A stretch of DNA of 64,000 nucleotides from an uncultured Lachnospiraceae bacterium (lineage in GTDB: Bacteria > Bacillota > Clostridia > Lachnospirales > Lachnospiraceae): positions 29,231 through 93,230 of the forward strand of contig CACWJQ010000006.1 of assembly GCA_902761225.1 (NCBI GenBank), in the 5' to 3' direction. Both the position numbers and the translations under genes were made by a program. The notes beneath the pieces are model-generated. The model had not been told where the DNA came from. It was given only the letters and a program-made list of their open reading frames with translations, and did no database searches. Below are positions 9,053 through 17,454 of this stretch, in pieces. The first letter of the stretch is position 1, and every line of letters begins with the position of its first letter.

Positions 9053-9081
9053 ATTATACTAAATGATACGGAAAATGTCTC
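9053..9081 (-). promoter_or_regulatory. Sigma-A promoter for tyrS
   Basis: On the minus strand GAGACA (9076-9081) and TATAAT (9053-9058) are separated by exactly 17 nt. It lies in the gap between the VWA gene and tyrS and is the only good candidate for starting the tyrS-punA-cdd-mtaD-pbuG run. Confidence 0.65.
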
Positions 9082-9100
9082 TATACCTGTAATATATCCC

Positions 9101-10309
9101 TCACCTTGTCTCCATAAGCTTTATCATCGCCTTATCAAGGCCGCTGACGGAAAGCTTGAACATCGGGAACATCTGCTTGACCGCAGTCTCCGCCTCCCTC
9201 CAGGGAGCATTTCCGGGTGCCATCTTGGGATTGAGCCATACCACCTTCTTATAATGCCTCTTGACGGATTTAAGCCACTCCTCTCCGGAAAGCCCGTCAT
9301 TGGGTCCGCGGTAATTGCCGGTAGTCGAATACAGCTCCTCGGGAGCCATGGCAGCATCACCGACTATTATAACCTTATAATCGGAATCCGTATTGCGGAA
9401 CAGCCATTTCGTCTCGACCCAGTCTCCGTTCTCACATTCCGGTGTTTTATACAGGTGTGAATAGATACAGTTGTGGAAGTAATAGCATTTAACTTCCTTG
9501 TAGTGATTGCTCTTGTTCACAGCCTGAAAGAGGTCGTTCAAAAGGGATGAATACGGTATCATGGTACCGCCTGAATCCATCAGAAGAAGCAGCTTCACCG
9601 AGTTCTTACGGGGTTTTCTCATCTCGATCTTAAGAACCGCGCCCTGATTGCAGGTCTCATCAACGGTCTTATCTATATCAAGCTCCCTTTCGGGTGTATC
9701 GAGTCTTGAAGAGAACTGTCTGAGTCTTCTGAATGCCAGCTGGAACTGCCGGTTGGTCATAACCCTGTCATCCCTGAAGTCCCTGTACTTCTTGGCACCG
9801 ATCACGGCAAATGCGGACTGATATCCCGTCATTCCTCCGACCCTGACACCTCCGATATTGCCTCCGGTATTACCGAAGGAGGTCTTGCCCATGGTCCCTA
9901 TCCAGAAGGAACCGCCGTTGTGCTCGGAATCCTGATCCTTGAGACGCTGCTTGAACTTCTGCTCCACATCCTCCTTGTCGATGATGATACCCTCGCCCTC
10001 CATCTTGTTCAGATGGTCCTTCGCCTCCATCTCGGCAAGTTGCATCATATCCGACTTATCCAGCCATCTGAGCATCTCCTTACCGATCTCGGTATCCTTC
10101 TTCACCGCAGAAAAGCATTCTTCAAACGCTTCATCATACTTGTCATAATCCGTTTCGCTCTTTACAAGTATCATCCTTGCGCCATGATAGAACCTCGACA
10201 GCTGTCCTCCGATAAGGCCGCTGTCAAGAGCATTCTCAAGATCCAGCCACTCTCCCAGTGTCACATGGATCCCATGCTTTCTTAAACTTTCGAAAAATTT
10301 TAAAAACAT
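9101..10309 (-). CDS. VWA (CoxE-like) domain protein, MoxR partner
   Basis: 402 residues. The N-terminal half is helical and charged; a glycine-rich stretch (GNTGGNIGGVRVGG, ~147-159) precedes a C-terminal von Willebrand factor A-like domain. The metal-site (MIDAS) motif that is normally D-x-S-x-S reads DSGGT (245-249), so the second position is Gly and the last is Thr. The later segment VIIVGDAAMAPEEL fits the fourth strand. Proteins of this class act with MoxR AAA ATPases in metal insertion, complex assembly or stress responses. The MoxR gene lies immediately upstream (13-nt gap). No target gene for the pair is adjacent, so its client is unknown. Confidence 0.75.
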   Translation of the reverse strand: MFLKFFESLRKHGIHVTLGEWLDLENALDSGLIGGQLSRFYHGARMILVKSETDYDKYDEAFEECFSAVKKDTEIGKEMLRWLDKSDMMQLAEMEAKDHLNKMEGEGIIIDKEDVEQKFKQRLKDQDSEHNGGSFWIGTMGKTSFGNTGGNIGGVRVGGMTGYQSAFAVIGAKKYRDFRDDRVMTNRQFQLAFRRLRQFSSRLDTPERELDIDKTVDETCNQGAVLKIEMRKPRKNSVKLLLLMDSGGTMIPYSSLLNDLFQAVNKSNHYKEVKCYYFHNCIYSHLYKTPECENGDWVETKWLFRNTDSDYKVIIVGDAAMAPEELYSTTGNYRGPNDGLSGEEWLKSVKRHYKKVVWLNPKMAPGNAPWREAETAVKQMFPMFKLSVSGLDKAMIKLMETR

Positions 10310-10321
10310 AATATATTCAGA

Positions 10322-11134
10322 TTAATCGTAATTATGATGTGAAGCCTGCTCAAGATCCTCGTCCTTCTTGACCACAACTCCTATGAAGGGAAGCCTTGCC
10401 TTGATCTGTCCGTAGGGTATGCCGCCTATCTGCAGAGCATTGATCCAGTCAATGAGTTCTGAGGTAGAGGGCTTCTTTCTGATATCGCGGATATCCCTTA
10501 TCTGATAGAACACATCCATGGCTTCATTCAGAAGGTGCTCCTCAACATCGGGGAAATGAACCCTGATTATCTCCTCCATAAGTTCTCTTCCCGGGAACTC
10601 TATATAGTGGAATATGCATCTTCTGAGGAATGCATCGGGAAGTTCTTTCTCGGCATTCGATGTGATGATCACGATGGGTCTCTGTTTTGCCTTTACTGTA
10701 CGCTTTGTCTCGTGGATATAGAACTCCATCTGGTCCAGCTCCCAGAGAAGATCGTTGGGGAATTCAAGGTCTGCCTTATCGATTTCATCGATAAGGAGTA
10801 CCACCTGCTCCTCGCTCTCAAATGCTTCTCCAAGCTTTCCGAGCTTTATGTAATGGGCGATATCATCAACTCCGCCCTCTCCGAACTGTCCGTCATAAAG
10901 CCTCTGGATCGTATCATACATATACAGACCGTCCTGTGCCTTGGTAGTGGACTTGATGTTCCAGATGATCAGCTTCTTTCCGAGAGCATCCGCAACCGAC
11001 TGTGCAAGCATTGTCTTGCCGGTTCCCGGCTCGCCCTTTATGAGGAGAGGCTTTTTGAGTGCTATTGCTATGTTGACAGAATCCATCAGTTCAGGGCTGG
11101 CAACATATCCTTTTGTTCCTTCGAATCTGTTCAT
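10322..11134 (-). CDS. MoxR-family AAA+ ATPase
   Basis: 270 residues with Walker A GEPGTGKTML, Walker B VVLLIDEIDKAD, sensor 1 (PIVIITSNAEKELPDAFLRR, with the arginine-finger region) and a C-terminal lid. This is the MoxR/RavA-related group that works as a chaperone with a VWA-domain partner, here encoded next. The start has GGAG about 10 nt upstream. It follows the kinase-like protein in the same direction, 45 nt away. The biochemical activity (ATP-driven remodelling) is known for the family; the substrate here is not known. Confidence 0.88.
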   Translation of the reverse strand: MNRFEGTKGYVASPELMDSVNIAIALKKPLLIKGEPGTGKTMLAQSVADALGKKLIIWNIKSTTKAQDGLYMYDTIQRLYDGQFGEGGVDDIAHYIKLGKLGEAFESEEQVVLLIDEIDKADLEFPNDLLWELDQMEFYIHETKRTVKAKQRPIVIITSNAEKELPDAFLRRCIFHYIEFPGRELMEEIIRVHFPDVEEHLLNEAMDVFYQIRDIRDIRKKPSTSELIDWINALQIGGIPYGQIKARLPFIGVVVKKDEDLEQASHHNYD

Positions 11135-11179
11135 GTTATTACTACTCCGTAAATTATTCTAAGTCTTTATATGTCCTGT

Positions 11180-13051
11180 TCAGGACTTTTCCAGGGACAC
11201 TGCGACCTCCCTGTATTTTTCCAGCATTTCACCGTTCTTGTCATCTATGTATGACAGATTGCCGCTCTTGGCTGCAAGCTCAAGTGCCTTGGCCATCTCG
11301 GAAAGCTCTATGGCTCCGATCACCATGGCAGAGCTCTTAAGGGCATGGACTTTAACCGTATATCCCTTAAGATCTTCCTTCTCATAGAATCCTCTGATCT
11401 CTTCGGCCTTGGCATTATACGTTGAACTGAACACCCCGGCTATCTCGATAAAGCCTTCTGCAGATACGCAGTTCTTAAGTCCTGTCTTTACATCTATGAG
11501 CGGGTTATTCCTGATATATTCCGGAAGAAGCTGAAGCTGTGCTTCCTTTTCATCCGCAGGTTCTTCTTCAACCTTTATATCAAGGACTTTTCGTAAGGTA
11601 CCGATGAGTGTTTCTCCGGAGAAGGGCTTGGGAACATATTCATCAAAGCCTTCATTCAGATATTTCTCTCTTTCTCCCTTGACATCATTGGCTGTAACAA
11701 CAATGACGGGAGTGTTATCGCAGAGCCTTTCTTCTCGGATCCGGTGCAGAGTCTCAACTCCGTCCATAACAGGCATCATATGATCCATGAATATCGCATC
11801 GTAGGAATTGCTCTCTATGAGTTCAATGGCGGCAGCACCGTTTACCGCTCCGTCAACCGTAAATCCGTAACTCTTAAGCGTTCTTATGAGCAGTTCAAGA
11901 TTGAGTTCATTATCATCGACACAGAGCAGTCTGTAGGTGGAATGATCTTCGTTCCAGTCGGGATTGTCCGTGGACAGGTGAAGCTCCTTACCGTTTTTTG
12001 CCACAGGCTTTGCTCTTTTGGGAGCAGCGATCTTCTTACCGAGTTCATCCGTATACTTTTCAAGGGATATGAGCCCTGATTCATCAAGCTCGCCGGATTC
12101 AGCCATATTGTTGACTATATCCGAGAAGAACTGATTGAGACGTCTTGCCCCTTTGTACACACTTTCCGCATTCTTCCTTACATCCGGAGAGACATCCGCT
12201 CTGATTATCTCGTCGGAAAAACCAAGGATCGAATTGAGGGGTGTTTTTATCTCATGGGAAAGATGGGTAAGGAATCTGCTCTTGGCTTCATCGGAGGCCC
12301 TTACTCTTTCAAGAGCTTTGGCCTCATCATTCCTTGCGGTCTCAAGCTCCTTAAGTATCCTGATAAGCCTGATATAATCCGGTGTCTCCAGTGTAAGGAA
12401 GATCATGAGCATGCCCATGGATCCGATGTAATAGAACAAACGGACATCACCGCCGGAGTTCAGATTTATAAATGTCAGTATAAGTACGGATATAAGGCCG
12501 ATACCGAGGAATGCTCTCTGCACTTTTGTAAAGAATTTCTTCTTGATAAATGCAGCCATCACTCCGGCCACAACGAACAATAAAGGAACCCCGTAATAGA
12601 CCGGCATGTACAGAAGTCCGTGTACCGGCGAACCGTCCGGAGAATATGAGAATACTATGCCGGTGAAAAGATTGATCAGCAGGATCAGCACATAGATCAT
12701 GTTCAGAAAATAGCTGACAGTGACCAGATTCTTCTTCGACTTGTCGATCTCAGCAAAAACCAGCATGTACAAGTAAAAAGCCATGGCTGAACATGCACCC
12801 ATCAGACAGTCGAATGTATGGAAAAAATAGCGAAAAGCAGCAGGAACGCTGTTACCCATATCGCCAACATAACAGGTAACAACATTCAGTATCGTTCCGA
12901 TGGTCACAAGCGTGGCAAAGATCTTAAACCTTACTTCCGATTCCCGGTCATCTTCCTTATATGTGCCCAGCACAAATACAAGCAGGATAAGATCCATCGG
13001 TATTACCGACAGTTCAAGTAATAAATTACCATTGAGTATCGGAAACTTCAT
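11180..13051 (-). CDS. Kinase-like phosphorelay protein (7TM-HisKA-REC-HPt) without an ATPase domain
   Basis: 623 residues. Residues ~10-225 hold about seven hydrophobic segments; a short coiled linker leads to a HisKA dimerisation helix with phospho-acceptor His266 (LSHEIKTPLNSILGF). The expected HATPase_c domain (N, G1, F, G2 boxes) is missing: only ~50 residues of low-complexity linker separate HisKA from a receiver domain (~374-490; acidic DD 379-380, Asp423 in IFMDHMMPVMDG, Lys475 in VPKPF). A C-terminal HPt domain carries His569 (VKVHALKSSA). It therefore has phosphotransfer sites but no visible way to bind ATP. It overlaps the end of gpsA by 26 bp. Confidence 0.8.
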   Translation of the reverse strand: MKFPILNGNLLLELSVIPMDLILLVFVLGTYKEDDRESEVRFKIFATLVTIGTILNVVTCYVGDMGNSVPAAFRYFFHTFDCLMGACSAMAFYLYMLVFAEIDKSKKNLVTVSYFLNMIYVLILLINLFTGIVFSYSPDGSPVHGLLYMPVYYGVPLLFVVAGVMAAFIKKKFFTKVQRAFLGIGLISVLILTFINLNSGGDVRLFYYIGSMGMLMIFLTLETPDYIRLIRILKELETARNDEAKALERVRASDEAKSRFLTHLSHEIKTPLNSILGFSDEIIRADVSPDVRKNAESVYKGARRLNQFFSDIVNNMAESGELDESGLISLEKYTDELGKKIAAPKRAKPVAKNGKELHLSTDNPDWNEDHSTYRLLCVDDNELNLELLIRTLKSYGFTVDGAVNGAAAIELIESNSYDAIFMDHMMPVMDGVETLHRIREERLCDNTPVIVVTANDVKGEREKYLNEGFDEYVPKPFSGETLIGTLRKVLDIKVEEEPADEKEAQLQLLPEYIRNNPLIDVKTGLKNCVSAEGFIEIAGVFSSTYNAKAEEIRGFYEKEDLKGYTVKVHALKSSAMVIGAIELSEMAKALELAAKSGNLSYIDDKNGEMLEKYREVAVSLEKS

Positions 13052-14030
13052 CCTTCTTTTCTCTTATCATCAATTCCCTGACAGCAGCTCCGGCATCTTT
13101 GCCTTCAAAGAGTATAAGTCCGACCTGTTCGATTATGGGAAGATCGACTTCGTATTTCTTACCCAGCTCTATGGCAGCTTTGGCGCTGTATATGCCCTCG
13201 ACCACCATTCCGACTTCCTTCTGAGCCTCTTCAAGGCTCTTGCCCTGTCCCAGAAGGATACCGCATCTTCTGTTTCTCGAATGCATGCTGGCGCAGGTGA
13301 CTATCAGATCCCCTATGCCTGTAAGTCCGCTGAAGGTCTCAGGCATGCATCCCATCCTGGTTCCGAGTCTGGAGATCTCCGCAATACCTCTTGTTATAAG
13401 GGCAGCCTTTGCATTATCGCCGTATCCAAGTCCGTCTGCGATACCTGCGGCAAGAGCCACCACATTCTTGAGAGCTCCCCCGAGCTCAACGCCCTTTACA
13501 TCAGAGCTTGTATAAACCCTGAAAGTCTCTGTCATGAAAATATCCTGTACAAAGAGTGCCGTCTCTCTCTTACGGGATGCCACAACTATCGTTGTTGGCA
13601 TGAGCCTGCTTACTTCCTCGGCATGGGTGGGTCCGGAAAGAACACATACTTCGGCATCCGGTATCTCTTCTCCGATCTGCTCGGAAAGAGTCATCAGGGT
13701 TCCTTCCTCTATACCCTTGGCAACATCTACGATTATCTGTCCCTTTTTGATGTGAGGAGCAAGTCTTCTGGCAGTTTTTCTGGTAAAGGAGCTTGCAACA
13801 GCCATGACCAGCAGATCCCTGTCTGTAACAGCCTCTGCATCGTCCATGGTATACTTTACGCTTTCAGGTATAACGGCTCCGGGCAGCATCTTGTGCTCAT
13901 GTGTCGTGCTGAGCATCTCTATCTCCGATTCAAGTGCTGACCATACAGTCACTTCATGTCCGGCTGTAGCAAGCAGTATGGTGAGACCGATACCCCATGT
14001 TCCTCCGCCCAAAACAGTGATCTTTGCCAT
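13026..14030 (-). CDS. gpsA: Glycerol-3-phosphate dehydrogenase [NAD(P)+]
   Basis: 334 residues, normal length. The N-terminal Rossmann site is GGGTWGIGL, followed by the family motifs VAKGIEEGT, SGPTHAEEV and the catalytic-lysine region ELGGALKNVVALAAGI, then GLTGIGDLIVTC. It reduces dihydroxyacetone phosphate to sn-glycerol-3-phosphate, the phospholipid backbone. It follows plsY (48-nt gap), which uses its product, so the pair supplies lysophosphatidic acid together with plsX at 42049. The start has AGGGGAA about 4 nt upstream. The 3' end overlaps the next gene by 26 bp. Confidence 0.96.
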   Translation of the reverse strand: MAKITVLGGGTWGIGLTILLATAGHEVTVWSALESEIEMLSTTHEHKMLPGAVIPESVKYTMDDAEAVTDRDLLVMAVASSFTRKTARRLAPHIKKGQIIVDVAKGIEEGTLMTLSEQIGEEIPDAEVCVLSGPTHAEEVSRLMPTTIVVASRKRETALFVQDIFMTETFRVYTSSDVKGVELGGALKNVVALAAGIADGLGYGDNAKAALITRGIAEISRLGTRMGCMPETFSGLTGIGDLIVTCASMHSRNRRCGILLGQGKSLEEAQKEVGMVVEGIYSAKAAIELGKKYEVDLPIIEQVGLILFEGKDAGAAVRELMIREKKDEVSDTQW

Positions 14031-14077
14031 TTCATTCCCCTTTCATAATAAAAATCCGTATTTTCTAAGTCCCGGAA

Positions 14078-14764
14078 TTATTTCCTAGCTCCCGTATCCG
14101 GAAGATTGGCGTCATTCTTCCTGCCAAGGTAAGTCTTTCTCTCCTCATGCTTTATCAGCCTCTTAATGTTGGCTCTGTGCTGCCAGTAGGCAAGGATCAT
14201 GAGGAACAGCGCAATGATATACATCTCATTGAGAGTTGCCTGAGCCATTCCGTCGAACATCCCGAAGAGATTGAACTGTCCCGAAATAACAAGCTGAATG
14301 AGAAAGCCCGCATACAGTATCAGTGAACCAAGGCTCACATAATGTGTGACAAGGAAGGGAATAAAGAAAAATGCAAGTCCCGTCAGGAAGAAGGATCCGT
14401 GGAAAGCAAGTATCATTCCTCCGGTTGCGGCTATTCCCTTGCCGCCCTTGAAATTCATGTAGAAAGGAAAATCATGGGCCAGCACACATCCCGCACCGCC
14501 GTATATTATCAGGAGGTACTTAAGCTCGGGATACATATGTCCGAAAGTAAGTCTTATGATGACTGTAGTAAGTATGGCCTTGAGCATGTCACCTGCAAAT
14601 ACTATGAGACCTGCCTTGGTGCCCAGTACTCTGAGAGCATTGGTGGTTCCTGAATTACCGCTTCCGTAATTTCTTATATCAACGCCCTTGCACTTTCCGA
14701 CTATGAACGCTGTCTGGATCAGACCGAATGCATAGCCTATGAGAAAACACCATAAACGTGCCAT
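14078..14764 (-). CDS. plsY: Glycerol-3-phosphate acyltransferase PlsY
   Basis: 228 residues, integral membrane, with about five to six hydrophobic segments. The three PlsY signature loops are present: GSGNSGTTNALRVLG near the N-terminus, DFPFYMNFKGGKGIAATGG in the middle, and the third region with QHRANIKRLIKHEE at the C-terminus. It transfers the acyl group from acyl-phosphate (made by PlsX) to glycerol-3-phosphate. Start ATG at 14764 lies one base past the der stop, with GGGGAA upstream. It is adjacent to gpsA, which supplies the acceptor. Confidence 0.95.
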   Translation of the reverse strand: MARLWCFLIGYAFGLIQTAFIVGKCKGVDIRNYGSGNSGTTNALRVLGTKAGLIVFAGDMLKAILTTVIIRLTFGHMYPELKYLLIIYGGAGCVLAHDFPFYMNFKGGKGIAATGGMILAFHGSFFLTGLAFFFIPFLVTHYVSLGSLILYAGFLIQLVISGQFNLFGMFDGMAQATLNEMYIIALFLMILAYWQHRANIKRLIKHEERKTYLGRKNDANLPDTGARK

Positions 14765-14765
14765 A

Positions 14766-16091
14766 TCATTCCCCTTTTCTTTCTCTCACAATGAACTTGA
14801 GAGGTGTTCCCTTAAAGCCGAAGGTGTTCCTGACCTGATTCTCGATATACCTGATATACGAAAAATGAGCCAGTTCCTTATCATTGACAAACACAACAAA
14901 CGTGGGAGGCCTGGAAGCGACCTGGGTGATATAGTAGATCTTCAGGAATCTTCCCTTATCATTTGGAGGCTGCTGCATCGCAACCGCCTCTGCAAGGATC
15001 TCGTTGAGAGCTCCGGTTCCTACTCTCTTATCCTGGCTCTCTCTTACGATATCAATGGTCTCAAAGAGCTTGTTCAGCCTCTGTCCCGTAAGAGCAGAGA
15101 TGAACACTATCTCCGCATAGGGCATGAATGAAAGAATAAGCCTTATATCCTCGGTAAACTTATTGACGGTCTTATCATCCTTCTCGATGGCATCCCATTT
15201 ATTGACAGCTATTACTACTGCCTTGCCTCTGTCGTGTGCTATTCCCGCTATCTTGGCATCCTGCTCCGTAACACCTTCCCCGGCATCGATGACAAGAACC
15301 GCTATATCAGCCCTTTCCACAGCGCTCACGGTTCTTACGATCATATAATGCTCAAGATCGTCCTTGATCTTATTCTTTCTCCTGAGTCCTGCGGTATCTA
15401 TGAAGATATATTCCTTCTCACCGAACTTAACTCTCGTATCAACCGCATCTCTCGTCGTTCCGGCGATATCCGATACGATGAGTCTGTTCTCACCCAGAAG
15501 CTTATTGATAAGGGATGATTTTCCCGTGTTTGGCTTGCCGATGACTGCCACCTTGGGAATATCCTCTTCTTCCTCCTCTTCGGCGCTTTCGGGGAAATAG
15601 CTTACAACCTTATCCAGAAGGTCGCCGAACCCCTGAAGCTGGGTTGCCGAAACGGGATAGGGATCACCTATTCCCAGATTATAGAATTCGTAGATGTCAG
15701 CCTGCTGCTTTTCATAGGAATCAACCTTATTGACAACAAGAACAACAGGCTTGCCTGACTTGCGCAGCATTGAAGCAACGCCGTCATCCGCATCCTGCAG
15801 GCCTGTCTTAACATCACATACGAACATGATAACATCGGCCGTATCGATAGCAATCTGTGCCTGATCCCTCATCGAACTGAGGAGCAGGTCCTTGGATTCG
15901 GGTTCGATACCGCCTGTATCTATAAGTGTAAAATTATAATTCAGCCACGAGACATCCGCATAGATCCTGTCCCTTGTCACTCCCGGAGTGTCCTGGACTA
16001 TTGATATCCTCTCTCCCGCAAGAGCATTGAACAGTGTTGATTTGCCTACATTGGGACGTCCCACAACTGCTACGATCGGTCTTGTACTCAT
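14766..16091 (-). CDS. der: Ribosome-associated GTPase Der (EngA)
   Basis: About 441 residues with two consecutive GTPase domains (G1 GRPNVGKST near the N-terminus and GKPNTGKSS near residue 190; G3 DTGG and DTAG; G4 NKVD and NKWD), then a C-terminal KH-like domain. Tandem G domains are unique to Der, needed for 50S subunit maturation. I prefer the ATG at 16091 (MSTRPIVAVVGRPN) over a TTG at 16109, though no strong ribosome site is visible for either. It lies between the DUF512 radical-SAM gene and plsY. Confidence 0.96.
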   Translation of the reverse strand: MSTRPIVAVVGRPNVGKSTLFNALAGERISIVQDTPGVTRDRIYADVSWLNYNFTLIDTGGIEPESKDLLLSSMRDQAQIAIDTADVIMFVCDVKTGLQDADDGVASMLRKSGKPVVLVVNKVDSYEKQQADIYEFYNLGIGDPYPVSATQLQGFGDLLDKVVSYFPESAEEEEEEDIPKVAVIGKPNTGKSSLINKLLGENRLIVSDIAGTTRDAVDTRVKFGEKEYIFIDTAGLRRKNKIKDDLEHYMIVRTVSAVERADIAVLVIDAGEGVTEQDAKIAGIAHDRGKAVVIAVNKWDAIEKDDKTVNKFTEDIRLILSFMPYAEIVFISALTGQRLNKLFETIDIVRESQDKRVGTGALNEILAEAVAMQQPPNDKGRFLKIYYITQVASRPPTFVVFVNDKELAHFSYIRYIENQVRNTFGFKGTPLKFIVRERKGE

Positions 16092-16121
16092 ACTATTGAT
16101 CCGTTCCAAAATATGATGATC

Positions 16122-17450
16122 TCAATCCATGCCAAGGCATGAATCCACAAAGTCATAACCATTTGATTTTATCGTAACCACACGTACTTGTAAAGCATCC
16201 GAGACCTCTGAAACCTTGATGTCGTCGAGGAAAACATCGGTTCCTGCCCTCACCACGCTCTCGGGCAGTCTGATCTCATCTCCAAGGTCGCGCCCCTTTA
16301 ACTGGGCTATTATATCCTGCCCGGTAAGAAGGCCCGATACGGTGATCCTTTCACCGAAAAAGTCATTCCTTATGGCGTAAACATCTATCTTAAGTCCATT
16401 TGCGCGCTCTTCCACCATCCGGGCCGATTCGCTTATGATGGGATAGGCAAGAACTCCGGTTACGAGAGTGATATGCTTTCCGCCGTGATCCTTATCAAAG
16501 GATCCGTCCTGCATTCTCTTTTCTATCTGCTCATCCCTTTCATCGATGAAGGATCTGATCATTCCCACGCCGTTATCCAGCTGGAGATATCCGTCATATC
16601 TGTCCGCTTCCGGCATGGGTCTTCCCGCGGTGAGATAGAATTCATCGCTTGCATGGACAAAATGGATACCGTACTTTTCCATGCACTGTTTCTGATAGCC
16701 TTCTATGATATCGATAACTTCGGCGCAGTCATCCTTCTCAAATGGTTCAAGATGAAAGAGCCCATCCCGGTATTTGGATAATCCTACGGGAACAACGGAC
16801 AGACTTCTGAATGAGGGGATGTACTTCATGAGTTCGCTTATGGTAAACTCCAGCTCCTTACCGTCATTGATCCCCTTGCACAGTACGACCTGTCCGTTCA
16901 TCTCTATCCCGGCATCTGCAAGCACGTTAAGCTTCTGAAGACTGCTTCCCGCGAATCTGTTACCCAGCATCCTGCATCTGAGCTCCGGATTCATGGTGTG
17001 TATCGATACATTGACCGGTGAAAGGTTGTATCTTACTATTCTCCCAAGGTCCTTCTCAGAAAGATTGGTAAGGGTTATGTAGTTGCCCTGGAGGAAAGAA
17101 AGTCTTGAATCGTCATCCTTGAAATACAGGGTATCTCTCATTCCCGGAGGCATCTGGTCTATAAAGCAGAAAATACAGTTATTGCTGCACCTTCTGTAGT
17201 TATCCATCAGTCCGTTCTCAAAGACAAGACCTATGTCTTCGTTTTCACCCTTTTCAATCTCATATTCCCATTCTTCATCCCCCCTGAGGATGGTAAGCAC
17301 AAGCTCGTCCGTAAGGGTCATGAACTGATAATCGAAGATATCCTCTATCTCGTTATCATCTATCTTAATTACAATATCGCCGGGCAAAATGCCCAGCGAA
17401 TCTGCGATCGAACCTTTATTTACACTTTTAATGACATGTTTCTTTTCCAC
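16122..17450 (-). CDS. DUF512 radical-SAM/PDZ protein
   Basis: 442 residues. The N-terminus (~5-60) looks like a PDZ domain (VNKGSIADSLGILPGDIV). A radical-SAM-like cluster motif follows (RRCSNNCIFCFIDQMPPGMR, a C-x3-C-x2-C arrangement), and the second half is DUF512. The family is widespread in Clostridia and often sits beside der, as here; its reaction is unknown, and a role in iron-sulfur or ribosome-linked modification is only speculation. The start is a GTG at 17450, four bases past the PRPP synthetase stop, with GGAG somewhat far upstream. Confidence 0.82.
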   Translation of the reverse strand: MEKKHVIKSVNKGSIADSLGILPGDIVIKIDDNEIEDIFDYQFMTLTDELVLTILRGDEEWEYEIEKGENEDIGLVFENGLMDNYRRCSNNCIFCFIDQMPPGMRDTLYFKDDDSRLSFLQGNYITLTNLSEKDLGRIVRYNLSPVNVSIHTMNPELRCRMLGNRFAGSSLQKLNVLADAGIEMNGQVVLCKGINDGKELEFTISELMKYIPSFRSLSVVPVGLSKYRDGLFHLEPFEKDDCAEVIDIIEGYQKQCMEKYGIHFVHASDEFYLTAGRPMPEADRYDGYLQLDNGVGMIRSFIDERDEQIEKRMQDGSFDKDHGGKHITLVTGVLAYPIISESARMVEERANGLKIDVYAIRNDFFGERITVSGLLTGQDIIAQLKGRDLGDEIRLPESVVRAGTDVFLDDIKVSEVSDALQVRVVTIKSNGYDFVDSCLGMD

Positions 17451-17454
17451 GATC

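Noticed and set aside
8346-9053. A 235-codon plus-strand frame
   Set aside because: Antisense to tyrS, whose HIGH- and KMSKS-like motifs are certain; composition is a codon mirror.
8985-9100. T-box riboswitch before tyrS
   Set aside because: The promoter -10 box lies about 70 nt from the start codon, leaving no room for the T-box stems and antiterminator.
12900-13940. A 346-codon plus-strand frame
   Set aside because: It lies entirely antisense to gpsA and the start of the kinase-like gene, which have clear motifs; it has no ribosome site or recognisable domain.
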